This document shows, piece after piece, positions 8,996-17,740 of a DNA stretch of 64,000 nt. Source of the stretch: Actinophytocola sp035634895 (GTDB taxonomy: Bacteria > Actinomycetota > Actinomycetes > Mycobacteriales > Pseudonocardiaceae); NCBI RefSeq assembly GCF_035634895.1, contig NZ_DASQCC010000189.1, positions 1 to 64,000 on the forward strand. The letters run 5' to 3'. Numbering within the stretch: position 1 is the first letter of the stretch; each line of letters opens with the position of its first letter. A model generated the notes under the pieces. That model did no database searches, had not been told where the DNA came from, and saw only the letters and a list, made by a program, of their open reading frames with translations. The translations under genes were made by a program, and so were the position numbers.

Positions 8996-11080
8996 TCAGC
9001 GGTCGATCGCGCGGGCGCCCAGCTTGTCGGTCAGCAGCTTGACCACATCCGCTTCGGGGTCACTCGGGGGCGCCACGGGTGGCTCCGCGGCGACGTCCTC
9101 GAAGTAGTCGTCGTCCGGGGGCTCGGGTGGGGGTGGCTCGTCGGCCGGCGGCGCGGCCGGTGCGGGCCGTGCGGCGGCTGCGGGCGGTGGCTCCGGCGAC
9201 GGCTGTGGCTCCGCCGGCTGTGTCGGCTGGGTCGGCCGCTTGAACGTCGGTGGGTCGGACCGTGGCTTCTGCGCGACCGACTGGGTGGCCGCCGCGTTCT
9301 GCGTCGCGTGTACGCACTTCACCTGCCAGTGCCCGGGCAGCACCTCGCCCAGTGCCTTCGCGATCGCGTCCGCGTTGCGTGGCTCGGCCAGCCGCCTGGC
9401 GAGCGGGGCGGCGGGGTGGGCGATCACGACCGTGTCGCCCTCCACCGACTGCACCATCGCGTTGGTGAGCATCGCCTCGGTGCTGCGGCTGTTCTTGCGC
9501 ACCGCGGCCAGAAGGTCCGACCACAGCCGTCGCAGGCCGGCCGCGTCGATCGCCCCGCTCACGGCGGCGGCGGGTGACGGGGCGGCGGAGGTGCCCTCGG
9601 ACGCAGGCCCCTCGGCCGGACCGGTTGCCGGACGTTCCGCACCGGTTGGACCTTGACCCGAGGCGGCAGGCGCCGTGGCCGGCCAGCCCGTGTCAGCGGG
9701 CTGGGTGGGTGCGGTCCGTACGGCGGGCAGCGGTTCAGAGACAGGCGCGGGAGAGCTCGGGGCGGCCGCCGGCCGATCGTCCCCAGCCGCACCTCGGCCG
9801 GCGGGCGGCGAGGCGGCGGACCCGTTGGTGGTCTGGGCGGGGGTCACTCCGGTGACGGGCGTTCGTGCGTCCGCGGGAGAGGCGGGCGCCTCCGCACCCA
9901 CCTGGCCCACCGTCACCCGGCGTTCGATGCGTTCCAGGCGTTGCAGCACGGCCGAGTCGGCGGCCGCGTCCGTCGGGACCGCGCCCGGCAGCAGCATCCG
10001 CGCGCACAGCAGTTCCAGCAGCAGGCGCGGCGCGGTCGCCCCGCGCATGTCGATCAGTCCGGTGTGGACGATCTCGGCGAACCTGGTCAGCGTCGCGGGC
10101 CCCAGCTGTTCGGCCTGCGCCACCATCCGGTCCAGCTCGTCCGCCGGCGCGTTGACCAGCCCGCGTGACCCCGCGTCCGGCAGGGCACGCAGCAACACCA
10201 GGTCCCGCAACCGGTCCAGCAGGTCGGCGGCGAACCGGCGGGGGTCGTGACCTGCCTCGACCAGCCGGTCGACCGTGCCGTACACCGCACTCGCGTCGCC
10301 GGCGGCCAGGCCACCGACCATGTCGTCGATCAACGCGACGTCGGTGACGCCGAGCAGCGCCACCGCTCGTTCGTAGGTCACACCTTCGGGGCCCGCGCCG
10401 GCCAGCAACTGGTCCAGCACCGACTGCGTGTCACGGGCCGAACCACCGCCGGCACGGATGACCAGCGGGAGCACCGCAGGCGCGACCGGGACACCCTCCG
10501 CGGCGACGTTGCGCTCCAGCAGCTCACGCATCGCGCTCGGCGGAATCAGCCGGAAGGGGTAGTGGTGCGTGCGCGACCGGATGGTCCCCAGGACCTTCTC
10601 CGGCTCGGTGGTCGCGAAGATGAAGACCAGGTGCTCCGGCGGCTCCTCCACGATCTTCAGCAGAGCGTTGAAGCCCTGCGTCGTGACCATGTGGGCCTCG
10701 TCGATGATGAACACCCGGTACCGCGACGACGCCGGCGCGTAGAACGCACGGTCCCGCAGCTCACGGGCGTCGTCGACACCACCGTGGCTGGCCGCGTCGA
10801 GCTCGACCACGTCGACGTTGCCGGACCCCTCCGGCGCGAGCGAGATACACGAGTCACACACGCCGCACGGGTCGGGCGTGGGCCCCTGCTCGCAGTTCAG
10901 CGAGCGGGCGAGAATGCGCGCGGACGACGTCTTGCCGCAACCACGCGGCCCGGAGAACAGGTAAGCGTGGTTGACCCGCTTGGCCTGCAGTGCCGTGCGG
11001 AGCGGTTCGGTGACGTGTTCCTGCCCGACGACCTCGGCGAAGGTTGCCGGACGGTACTTGCGGTAAAGGGCGAGCGCCAC
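8996..11080 (-). CDS. dnaX: DNA polymerase III subunits gamma and tau
   Basis: Clamp-loader ATPase (694 aa). The N-terminal AAA+ module carries Walker A GPRGCGKTSS (about residue 45), the zinc-binding cysteines C..CGVCDSC, Walker B-like IIDEAHM and the sensor region FATTEPEKVLGTIRSR. The middle (about residues 400-510) is a Pro/Ala/Ser-rich linker, then a tau-type domain from IDAAGLRRLWSDLLAAV, another proline-rich stretch and an acidic tail. It starts at GTG 11080. It lies apart from ybaB-recR, separated by the amidase and the broken kinase. Confidence 0.97.
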   Translation of the reverse strand: MALALYRKYRPATFAEVVGQEHVTEPLRTALQAKRVNHAYLFSGPRGCGKTSSARILARSLNCEQGPTPDPCGVCDSCISLAPEGSGNVDVVELDAASHGGVDDARELRDRAFYAPASSRYRVFIIDEAHMVTTQGFNALLKIVEEPPEHLVFIFATTEPEKVLGTIRSRTHHYPFRLIPPSAMRELLERNVAAEGVPVAPAVLPLVIRAGGGSARDTQSVLDQLLAGAGPEGVTYERAVALLGVTDVALIDDMVGGLAAGDASAVYGTVDRLVEAGHDPRRFAADLLDRLRDLVLLRALPDAGSRGLVNAPADELDRMVAQAEQLGPATLTRFAEIVHTGLIDMRGATAPRLLLELLCARMLLPGAVPTDAAADSAVLQRLERIERRVTVGQVGAEAPASPADARTPVTGVTPAQTTNGSAASPPAGRGAAGDDRPAAAPSSPAPVSEPLPAVRTAPTQPADTGWPATAPAASGQGPTGAERPATGPAEGPASEGTSAAPSPAAAVSGAIDAAGLRRLWSDLLAAVRKNSRSTEAMLTNAMVQSVEGDTVVIAHPAAPLARRLAEPRNADAIAKALGEVLPGHWQVKCVHATQNAAATQSVAQKPRSDPPTFKRPTQPTQPAEPQPSPEPPPAAAARPAPAAPPADEPPPPEPPDDDYFEDVAAEPPVAPPSDPEADVVKLLTDKLGARAIDR

Positions 11081-11157
11081 GCCGCGACCTTACCCGCCAT
11101 CACCGACAGCCCGGCCACCCACGGCCCCGTCCCGGCGGCCCCGCTACACTGGACAGT

Positions 11158-11243
11158 GGATCCCATGCGGCGTCCATCTCGTGAACCTCCCCAGGGCCGG
11201 AAGGCAGCAAGGATAAGCGGGCTCTGACGGGTGCGTGGGATCC
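11158..11243 (+). ncRNA. ffs: SRP RNA (4.5S / small cytoplasmic RNA)
   Basis: The conserved SRP domain IV core is exact (CCAGGGCCGGAAGGCAGCAAGG), flanked by GAACCTC and AAGCGGGCTCTG that close the stem, and GGATCCCATGCG at the 5' end pairs with CGTGGGATCC at the 3' end. A TACACT box at 11145-11150 is well placed as a -10 element. The short form without an Alu domain is expected in actinobacteria. Ends are set by the terminal pairing. Confidence 0.95.
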
Positions 11244-11306
11244 CTCGACCTCGGCCGACCCTGCTCGGTGCTCGCACCTTCGCAGGGTCGGTCTTCGTCG
11301 TTTCTT

Positions 11307-11346
11307 GTGGGGCCGGGCCCCACACCCCGCCGGGGGCTTGCCCCCG
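11307..11346. terminator. Two GC hairpins after ffs
   Basis: GTGGGGCC-G-GGCCCCAC (11307-11323) and CGGGGG-CTTG-CCCCCG (11331-11346) follow ffs and precede the geosmin synthase. They probably end ffs transcription. The remaining 160 bp to the synthase start hold no clear gene; the synthase promoter must be there. Confidence 0.55.
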
Positions 11347-11505
11347 GGCCCCCATCGGCGGTGGGGCTTCGGCATCTGTCGGCTGAGTCTCAGCGTCGTC
11401 TCTCTGCGTTTTTGTTGGGCCGAGCGGGCGAACCCGATGCCACGATCGTGTGCTTCGGCTTCTACAGGTGTTGGCTGGTCAGACGGTTGTTGGTTGCCTG
11501 CTTGT

Positions 11506-13656
11506 ATGCAGCCGTTCGAGCTTCCCGCGTTCTACCTGCCTTGGCCGGCACGTCTTAACCCTCACCTCGAACGGGCCCGTTTGCACAGTCGGGCTTGGGC
11601 CTATGGGCTGGACATGATTGACGTCCCTCAGCACGGCACCAGGATCTGGGACGAGCATGACTTCGAGTCGCATGACTACGCGCTGTTGTGTGCGTACACC
11701 CATCCGGACTGTGCTGCCCCGGACCTGGAGCTCATCACTGACTGGTATGTGTGGGTCTTTTACTTCGACGACCACTTTCTTGAGTTGTTCAAGCGGTCCC
11801 GCGACCTGCTGGCGGCCCGTGGGTACCTCGACCGGCTGACGGCGTTCATGCCGGTTGGTGGCGAGATCAGTGAGACGCCGGAGAACCCGGTGGAGCGTGG
11901 CCTGGCCGACCTGTGGAGTCGTACGGTGCCGAGCCACTCCGTGGACTTTCGGCGGCGGTTCGCGGAGAGCACGAAGCATCTGCTAGATGAGTCTCTGTGG
12001 GAGCTGGCGAACATCAACGAGGGGCGGGTGGCCAACCCGATCGAGTACATCGAGATGCGGCGGAAGGTTGGCGGCGCGCCGTGGTCGGCGAACCTCATCG
12101 AGCACGCGGTCGGTGCGGAGGTGCCGGCGGAGGTCGCGGCGAGTCGGCCGATGACTGTTCTGCGGGACACGTTCGCCGACGCCGTCCACCTGCGCAACGA
12201 CATCTTCTCGTACGCGCGTGAGGTGCTTGATGAGGGCGAGCTGTCCAACGGGGTCCTGGTGTTCGAGAAGTTCCTGGGCGTCACGACGCAGGAGGCGGCG
12301 GACTCGGTCAACGATCTGTTGACCTCCCGCCTGCACCAGTTCGAGCACACCGCGCTGACCGAGGTGCCGGCGCTGTTCGCCGAGCACGGCATCGACCCGG
12401 CGGCGCAGTCAGGGGTGGCCGCGTACGTGAAGGGACTGCAGGACTGGCAGTCCGGCGGGCACGAGTGGCACCTGCGGTCGTCGCGGTACATGAACGAGAA
12501 GGCACGCCGCTTCGACGGGATGTCGGCCGCGCGGATCGTCCGGTCGCTGGTGGGCACCGCGCCCCAGCGTCTGCGCGCGTACACGCATGTGCCGTTCGAG
12601 AAGGTCGGGCCGGTCACCGTGCCCGAGATGTATGTGCCGTTCGAGCTACGCCTGTCCCCCCACCTGGCCACGGCCCGTGAGAACCTCGTGACCTGGTCAC
12701 ACTCGGTGGGCATCCTGTCCGAGGGCATCTGGGACGAGCAGGCGCTGCGTGGCTACGACCTGGCGCTGTGGGCGGCCGGACGTCAACCGGAGGCATCGTC
12801 CGGCGAGCTGGACCTGGGGTCGGCGTGGCTCGCGTGGGGTACGTACGGCGACGATCTCTACCCGCGCGTGTACGTCCACGACCAGGCCGGCGCCCGGGTG
12901 GCGACCGCACGGCTGAAGGCGTTGATGACCGTGCCGACGGTGGTGCCGGCGAACGCGCTCGAACGCGGCCTCGCCGACCTGTGGACGCGCACGGCCGGCC
13001 CGATGGAGGCGGACGCGCGTCGGCGGTTCCGCCATGCCGTCGAGCAGATGCTGGACAGCCGGCTGTGGGAGCTGGACAACCACCGGCTGAACCGCATCCC
13101 GGACCCGGTCGACTACGTCGAGATGCGGCGCCGCACGTCCGGCTCGAACCTGACGATGAGCCTGGCCCGGATCACCCACCTGCGCACCCTGCCGGCGGCC
13201 GCGTTCCGGACGAGGCCGATGCAGTCGTTGGAGAGCTCGATCGCCGACTGCGCCTGCCTGCTGAACGACATGTTCTCGTACCGCAAGGAGATCGAGCTCG
13301 AGGGCGAGGTGCACAACGCGGTGTTGGTCGTGCGCAACTTCCTGGGCTGTACACAGGATCGGGCGTTCGAGGTGGTGAACGACCTGCTGACGGCGCGGAT
13401 GCGGCAGTTCGAGCATGTGATCGAGCGGGAGCTGCCCACGCTGGTGACGGACCTGTCCCTGGACGCGGCGGCGCTGGGCAGGTACGTGCAGGAACTGCGC
13501 GACTGGATGGCCGGAACCCTGCACTGGCACCGCGAGTGTCACCGCTACCGGGACACCGCCCTGACCGCGAAGGCGACGCCGGCACGCGTCAGCACCCCGG
13601 CGGGCCTCGGCACCTCGGCGGCAAGACAAGTCCAACTCTTGGCGAGCCGGCCCTGA
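11506..13656 (+). CDS. geoA: Germacradienol/geosmin synthase (two-domain terpene cyclase)
   Basis: Bifunctional sesquiterpene cyclase of 716 aa. In this family the N-terminal half makes germacradienol from farnesyl diphosphate and the C-terminal half converts it to geosmin. I start at ATG 11506 (MQPFELPAFYLPWP), which matches the family's N-terminus; an in-frame ORF opens earlier at 11305 but runs through hairpin DNA. N domain: metal motif DDHFLE and NDIFSYAREVLDEGE. C domain: YGDDLYP in place of the classical DDxxD, then NDMFSYRKEIELEGE. Both halves keep their magnesium-binding NSE motifs, so both should be active. It lies alone between ffs and tRNA-Ser. Confidence 0.95.
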   Translation: MQPFELPAFYLPWPARLNPHLERARLHSRAWAYGLDMIDVPQHGTRIWDEHDFESHDYALLCAYTHPDCAAPDLELITDWYVWVFYFDDHFLELFKRSRDLLAARGYLDRLTAFMPVGGEISETPENPVERGLADLWSRTVPSHSVDFRRRFAESTKHLLDESLWELANINEGRVANPIEYIEMRRKVGGAPWSANLIEHAVGAEVPAEVAASRPMTVLRDTFADAVHLRNDIFSYAREVLDEGELSNGVLVFEKFLGVTTQEAADSVNDLLTSRLHQFEHTALTEVPALFAEHGIDPAAQSGVAAYVKGLQDWQSGGHEWHLRSSRYMNEKARRFDGMSAARIVRSLVGTAPQRLRAYTHVPFEKVGPVTVPEMYVPFELRLSPHLATARENLVTWSHSVGILSEGIWDEQALRGYDLALWAAGRQPEASSGELDLGSAWLAWGTYGDDLYPRVYVHDQAGARVATARLKALMTVPTVVPANALERGLADLWTRTAGPMEADARRRFRHAVEQMLDSRLWELDNHRLNRIPDPVDYVEMRRRTSGSNLTMSLARITHLRTLPAAAFRTRPMQSLESSIADCACLLNDMFSYRKEIELEGEVHNAVLVVRNFLGCTQDRAFEVVNDLLTARMRQFEHVIERELPTLVTDLSLDAAALGRYVQELRDWMAGTLHWHRECHRYRDTALTAKATPARVSTPAGLGTSAARQVQLLASRP

Positions 13657-13741
13657 CCCTCCGAACAGCGTGAACCCTGCCGGTCGAGCCCGCTACCACC
13701 CGTTTTGGGAGGTCAGACCCACCTCCGGTACCCTCTCCCAC

Positions 13742-13828
13742 GGAGGATTCGCATAGTGGCCTAGTGCGCACGATTGGAAATCGTGTTGGGTGTGATAGCC
13801 CTCGCGGGTTCAAATCCCGCATCCTCCG
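13742..13828 (+). tRNA. tRNA-Ser(GGA)
   Basis: 87-nt tRNA with acceptor pairing GGAGGAT/ATCCTCC, anticodon stem CACGA/TCGTG enclosing loop TTGGAAA (anticodon GGA), a long variable arm, and T-loop GGTTCAAATCC. CCA is not encoded. Its 3' part is repeated at 17741-17841. Confidence 0.96.
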
Positions 13829-13880
13829 CGCTCTGAACAGGCCAAACGCCCGGCACCCGTGATCTTGGGTGCCGGGCGTT
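13779..13880 (+). repeat. attL-like copy (3' end of tRNA-Ser GGA plus flank)
   Basis: About 102 bp from the anticodon loop through the tRNA end and its terminator recur at 17741-17841 in direct orientation. Integrases commonly use the 3' half of tRNA genes as target, and integration leaves the intact tRNA at one end and a remnant at the other. Here the intact copy is the left one. Confidence 0.85.
13846..13879 (+). terminator. tRNA-Ser(GGA) terminator
   Basis: Perfect 13-bp stem ACGCCCGGCACCC / GGGTGCCGGGCGT with an 8-nt loop directly downstream of the tRNA, followed by TCGTC. Confidence 0.85.
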
Positions 13881-14001
13881 CGTCGCTTGGGCAACCCTCG
13901 GGTCTCAGTTCGGGCTCACTCATCGGAGCGCCGGGTTCATACGAGGCCACAGCGAGCCTGTCCATGGGACGGCCCTGCCGCGGAGCCCACGCGTAACTGG
14001 A

Positions 14002-14349
14002 TCAGCCGTACTGTTCGACAAGGAGAGCGCGGAGCTCAGCAAGGAGGGTGCGGAGCTCGGCGCGAGTGAGGCTGACGCTGGCACCGTTGTAGCTATTCTT
14101 GACAGTGGCTCTATCGCTGCTGAGACGTAGGTGATACGAATCACCACTGAACTGCCACTCGCGGTCGTGGTGGAGGTGGTGCTCGATCAGGTCGAGCTTG
14201 ACATCGCTTGTGCCGATCTCGGTCTCGATAAAGTCGTTGAGAGGCTTCAAAGCAGGTGGAACGGACACCTCCAGCTCGTCGTCAACGATGGCGAAGTGAA
14301 CCTGAGCTATCGCGTTGTCCATCACGGTTTCCGCCGTCCCGTTCTCCAC
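14002..14349 (-). CDS. Putative immunity protein (YacL/UPF0231-like) to the EndoU toxin
   Basis: 115-aa cytosolic-looking protein with no signal. The segment REWQFSGDSYHLRLSSDRATV resembles the UPF0231/YacL family pattern (W...G..Y.L.....V.I.N), and its acidic N-terminal half would suit binding of a basic nuclease. It overlaps the 3' end of the toxin gene by 28 bp in another frame, the usual toxin-then-immunity order of polymorphic toxin loci. Family call is moderate; the immunity role is inferred from position. Confidence 0.6.
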   Translation of the reverse strand: MENGTAETVMDNAIAQVHFAIVDDELEVSVPPALKPLNDFIETEIGTSDVKLDLIEHHLHHDREWQFSGDSYHLRLSSDRATVKNSYNGASVSLTRAELRTLLAELRALLVEQYG

Positions 14350-15512
14350 TTGCCGCGCGGATATGCCGTTCGGATGTCACATAATCGGGGTTGAACCGCG
14401 CCGCGTTTGACATAGCCCTCGATCCTAACACCCTTGTATATCCCGCGGAATTTTCGGTTATCGGGATCATAGTGAGTGTCCTTCTCCCTCATTGCGTCGA
14501 GGAAGACGTGACGCACAGCTAGGAGAACCTCTGCGCGGGACCAGGCGTCAGGAAAAAACGTACTCGCCTTAGTGCTCGTTGACACCGTACGAGGCCCAGA
14601 CCATTCGGCCTCGTAGACGCCATACCGGTCCGGTCCATTGAGCATGCGAACAATGCGCTGCATGCCCTGATCGACGCCACCTTCACGATGATGATAGCCG
14701 GAGTAACCGCCTGGATTAAAGTGGCCCTCAAAGATGTGTTGGATTAGACGCGGAGACAAACGGTCCAGGCTATTCCAACGTAGCCGTCTGCGAATTTCTT
14801 TGATACTGACGACCCAGTCCTGCAGGTCGTTGTGCGGGACCAGCGGGATGACCCGGACCGGGGCTGACGGCGCAGGTATCACGCCATGTAATACCAGACC
14901 CGAAGTTGCCGATGAGAAAGAATCGGTTGCGATTCGAGGGGATACCGAATTGACAGCATTCAAATTCGTCAATGGGCCAGGCATCATTTCTGCCGCAGCC
15001 AAGATTGCGGCGGCGGACTCGTTACCGACCGTGTGGAGTGTGGCAATTGCGCGACGATAGGTGTCGAGAGCCAGTGCTCGTTGATCGATATTGATCGACT
15101 CTGGTTCCGACCGATCAGATCCGGTGATCACTCCCGTGAATTCCGCCTGCTCCCGCAACGTCAGAGCAGGAACATCCGATTTGGTTGGTCCGGGCGATAA
15201 CTCTTCTGTACGAGAGAAGGCGATTACTTCGCCCGCCTGACGTTGGGTCCAGGCAAGAGTTGATGCATAAGTGTCAAGTGCAACAGCGGCCGTCAGGTAG
15301 CAATCTGCCTGCGATATGAATCGCTTCGGCTGCCGCTCGAACCTAGCATGAAACGACTCGGCGGCCTCTCCAAACCAGATGCCCAAGTCTATCGAACGAA
15401 AGCCGTGGCCCATATCTTCACAGATGAGAGCCATCCGGTTGTAGTAGTCCGCATGCCGCCAGATCTCCTCCGGATCTCCAGGCACCAACTCTTCGACGGT
15501 TTTCGAACTCAT
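14322..15512 (-). CDS. Polymorphic toxin: WXG-like N-terminus, EndoU nuclease C-terminus
   Basis: 396 aa. Residues 1-110 are helical with an SIDLGIWFGEAAESFHARF segment of WXG100-type character, followed by a low-complexity middle. The C-terminus (from about residue 255) fits the bacterial EndoU RNase domain: HIFEGHFNPGGYSGYHHREG with two candidate catalytic histidines, GVYEAEWSG, STFFPDAWSRAEVLLAV, GIYKGVRIEGY and a final TAYP. The organisation predicts an effector secreted by a type VII system that cleaves RNA in competitors. It starts at ATG 15512, overlapping the upstream gene's stop by 4 bp. The codon use is less GC-rich than the backbone. Confidence 0.8.
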   Translation of the reverse strand: MSSKTVEELVPGDPEEIWRHADYYNRMALICEDMGHGFRSIDLGIWFGEAAESFHARFERQPKRFISQADCYLTAAVALDTYASTLAWTQRQAGEVIAFSRTEELSPGPTKSDVPALTLREQAEFTGVITGSDRSEPESINIDQRALALDTYRRAIATLHTVGNESAAAILAAAEMMPGPLTNLNAVNSVSPRIATDSFSSATSGLVLHGVIPAPSAPVRVIPLVPHNDLQDWVVSIKEIRRRLRWNSLDRLSPRLIQHIFEGHFNPGGYSGYHHREGGVDQGMQRIVRMLNGPDRYGVYEAEWSGPRTVSTSTKASTFFPDAWSRAEVLLAVRHVFLDAMREKDTHYDPDNRKFRGIYKGVRIEGYVKRGAVQPRLCDIRTAYPRGKWRTGRRKP

Positions 15513-15802
15513 GGCTCAATATCTCCGAACCGGCCGGCGGCATCTTCATCCCGCTCGCGATAAGTCCTGATCGTCTCCGCAAGGCGATAGCGAATAGATT
15601 CCGCCTCATCGGAAAGCATCGCCAACCCTCGCCTTTCTCTATCGGCGAAATCAGTGACCGCGCTATGTAGTCGCTCGTGTCCAACCGCCACGGCGCTGGG
15701 AACATCACGAAGCGGCTTGGCAAGTTCAGCAGCCAGCCGTTCCATACGGTCGTGCGCCGCACTCAGCGCACCAAGATCGACGCCGAACCCGTCCGACCCC
15801 AC
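15509..15802 (-). CDS. EspC/WXG100-like small helical protein, toxin partner
   Basis: 97-aa all-helical protein without a signal peptide, of the ESX-1 secretion-associated (EspC-like) kind that often precedes type VII effectors: VDLGALSAAHDRMERLAAEL, then ESIRYRLAETIRTYRERDEDAA. Starts at GTG 15802 with a strong GGAGG five bases upstream. ATGA overlap with the toxin. Likely forms a helical pair with the toxin N-terminus as a secretion signal. An insertion sequence begins only 65 bp upstream and probably separates it from its original promoter. Confidence 0.7.
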   Translation of the reverse strand: MGSDGFGVDLGALSAAHDRMERLAAELAKPLRDVPSAVAVGHERLHSAVTDFADRERRGLAMLSDEAESIRYRLAETIRTYRERDEDAAGRFGDIEP

Positions 15803-15856
15803 CGAGCCTCCAGTTCAAGAACTTCTCAGCGCTCGATACTTTACTGAACTTGACTA

Positions 15857-17294
15857 TCCGATGGGGCAGGGCTGAGGCAAAGTCGGCTGTCGGTGGCTTG
15901 ACCGGCTGATTTGTGCGGCGACACACCGAAGTTCCGGGGGTTGGGGTGCAGGCACGGCGGGACCGTTGATCATGAAGGTTCCTACGCCATCGTGACCTTC
16001 GGAGCCTGCGCCGTGCCTGCTGTGTCATCGTCTCCCATCACTGTCCTGTCGCGCCAGTTGGCCCCACTGGGCGAGGTGGCGCCGCCGGCGCGGGCCGGTT
16101 TGCTGGAGGTGTTGGAGTCGGTGCCGGACCCACGCAAGAAACGGGGTGTGCGGCATCGGTTCGCGGCGATCCTGTTCGTGTCGGTGTGCGCGGTAGTCTC
16201 TGGTGCCCGTTCGTTCGCTGCAATCGCCGAATGGGCCGCAGACGCGGTCGAGGACACGCTGAGCGGGATGGGGATCGGCGCGCCGGACGCGTCCACGATC
16301 CGGCGGGCGCTCTCGACGTTGTCCGGTGATGGGTTCGACATCGCGATCGGCGGTTTCCTGACCGGCCGCCTTGCTGCGGACAGAGCCACCGCGGCCACAG
16401 TCAAGGCCGACGCAGCGGGCGGGGCCGGGGCAGGCAGGCGGATGCGGCGTCACGCGATCGCGGTCGATGGCAAGGTGTTGCGCGGCTCGCGAACCAGCGG
16501 TGTCGACGCGGATAATCCGGCGCGGATGCTCATGGCCTGCCTGGACCACAACGCAGGAGTCACACTCGGCCAGGTCGAGATCAGCGAGAAGACCAACGAA
16601 ATCCCCATGTTCTCCACCCTGCTCGACCAGATCGACGACCTCACCGACGTGGTCGTCACCGCAGATGCCCTCCACGCCCAGCGCGAACACGCCGAATACC
16701 TCCACCGCCGAGACGCGCACTACGTCCTCACCGTCAAGGGCAACCAGCAGAGTCTGCGTCGACAGTTGGCCGGCCAGCCGTGGAAAGACGTCCCGGTCGG
16801 ACACCGCGAGACCGACACCAGCCACGGGCGCACGGTCACCCGCACCTACAAGGTCATCACCATCGCCGCCGGAATCCTCTTCCCGCACGCCGCCCAAGCC
16901 GTCCAGACCACCCGCACCCGCAAACCCAAAAGCAAGAACAAGCGCGGCTCCCGACGGACCCAGCGCGAGACCGTCTACGCCATCACCTCGCTGACCGCCG
17001 AGCAAGTCTCACCCGCCGAACTGGCCCGCTACATCCGCGGCCACTGGCACGTGGAGAACAAACTGCACTGGGTCCGCGACGTCACCATGGGCGAAGACGC
17101 CTCACAGATCACCACCGGCGCAGGACCCCGCATCATGGCCGGAATCCGCAACCTCGCCATCAGCCTGCTCCGCCTCGCCGGCCACACCAACATCGCCAAA
17201 GCACTACGCCACAACGCACGAAACCCGAAACTGGCCATCACACTCGTCCTGACCAGCTGAGATCACGACTTTGCCTCAGCCCTGTCCGATGGGG
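15857..17294 (+). mobile_element. ISAs1-family insertion sequence with target duplication
   Basis: The element proper is 15867-17284 (1418 bp), bounded by perfect 19-bp terminal inverted repeats (CAGGGCTGAGGCAAAGTCG and complement). It is flanked on both sides by TCCGATGGGG (15857-15866 and 17285-17294), a 10-bp target duplication fitting the ISAs1 family. The exact duplication suggests a fairly recent insertion, and removing it restores a continuous sequence upstream of the toxin cassette. Confidence 0.93.
16013..17260 (+). CDS. ISAs1-family transposase
   Basis: DDE transposase of about 415 aa. It has the ISAs1 N-terminal region (LESVPDPRKKRGVRHRFAAIL), VDGKVLRGSR around the first catalytic Asp, VVTADALHAQREHAEYL (second Asp and the typical ALHxQ), VLTVKGNQ, and the C-terminal WHVENKLHWVRDVTMGED with the catalytic Glu. 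I place the start at GTG 16013 behind GGAG; the frame is open to 15911, so an earlier GTG is possible. It appears intact and potentially active. Confidence 0.9.
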   Translation: MPAVSSSPITVLSRQLAPLGEVAPPARAGLLEVLESVPDPRKKRGVRHRFAAILFVSVCAVVSGARSFAAIAEWAADAVEDTLSGMGIGAPDASTIRRALSTLSGDGFDIAIGGFLTGRLAADRATAATVKADAAGGAGAGRRMRRHAIAVDGKVLRGSRTSGVDADNPARMLMACLDHNAGVTLGQVEISEKTNEIPMFSTLLDQIDDLTDVVVTADALHAQREHAEYLHRRDAHYVLTVKGNQQSLRRQLAGQPWKDVPVGHRETDTSHGRTVTRTYKVITIAAGILFPHAAQAVQTTRTRKPKSKNKRGSRRTQRETVYAITSLTAEQVSPAELARYIRGHWHVENKLHWVRDVTMGEDASQITTGAGPRIMAGIRNLAISLLRLAGHTNIAKALRHNARNPKLAITLVLTS

Positions 17295-17451
17295 CAAGAC
17301 TGGACGTTTCCTCCAAAGACCAAGGTCTTCGCACGTCGAAGCTCACGTTGAAGAAAACCTGATAATGGTAAGACCATGCATTCGCAAATAGATCACCTGA
17401 AAGGTGCGCCTCGTATCAGTTCTTTACACTTCGTTGCATTCGCGAGGACGC

Positions 17452-17740
17452 TGGCACGCGCGTATGCAAGACCGTGCCTACGAGTTGCATGACGCCGTCG
17501 AGGAGCACAGCCGGATACTGGAGGCTCTGCTCGGCAGAGCTCAGGTGCGAGACGCCCGACTACACGACGCCCGGCACACGGCTGCCACGATGCTGATAGT
17601 GCAACGGGCTTCGCAGAACCCTCGAAGTGAACTCAGTCGGGACATGCATGTAGCGCCTCGCGATCGAGGCGTCGACCACTCCAGCCCGGCAGCGGCATCT
17701 TGAGCACGAGGAGCACGGTCGCGACCGTGTGTCGGGCGTG
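17452..17740. pseudogene. Tyrosine-integrase fragments in opposite orientations
   Basis: On the + strand (about 17461-17605) the reading LGRAQVRDARLHDARHTAA is the arginine/histidine box of actinobacterial phage-type integrases. On the - strand (about 17740 down to 17600) there is a second, different copy: IHARHTVATVLLVLKMPLPG, then after a frameshift IARRYMHVPTEF, the catalytic tyrosine box. The minus fragment abuts the right direct repeat. Neither can make a protein; they are the remains of the enzyme(s) that inserted the islet. Confidence 0.75.

Noticed and set aside
11305..11505. N-terminal extension of the geosmin synthase
   Set aside because: The extra 67 codons run through terminator-like hairpins after ffs and do not resemble the family's N-terminus.
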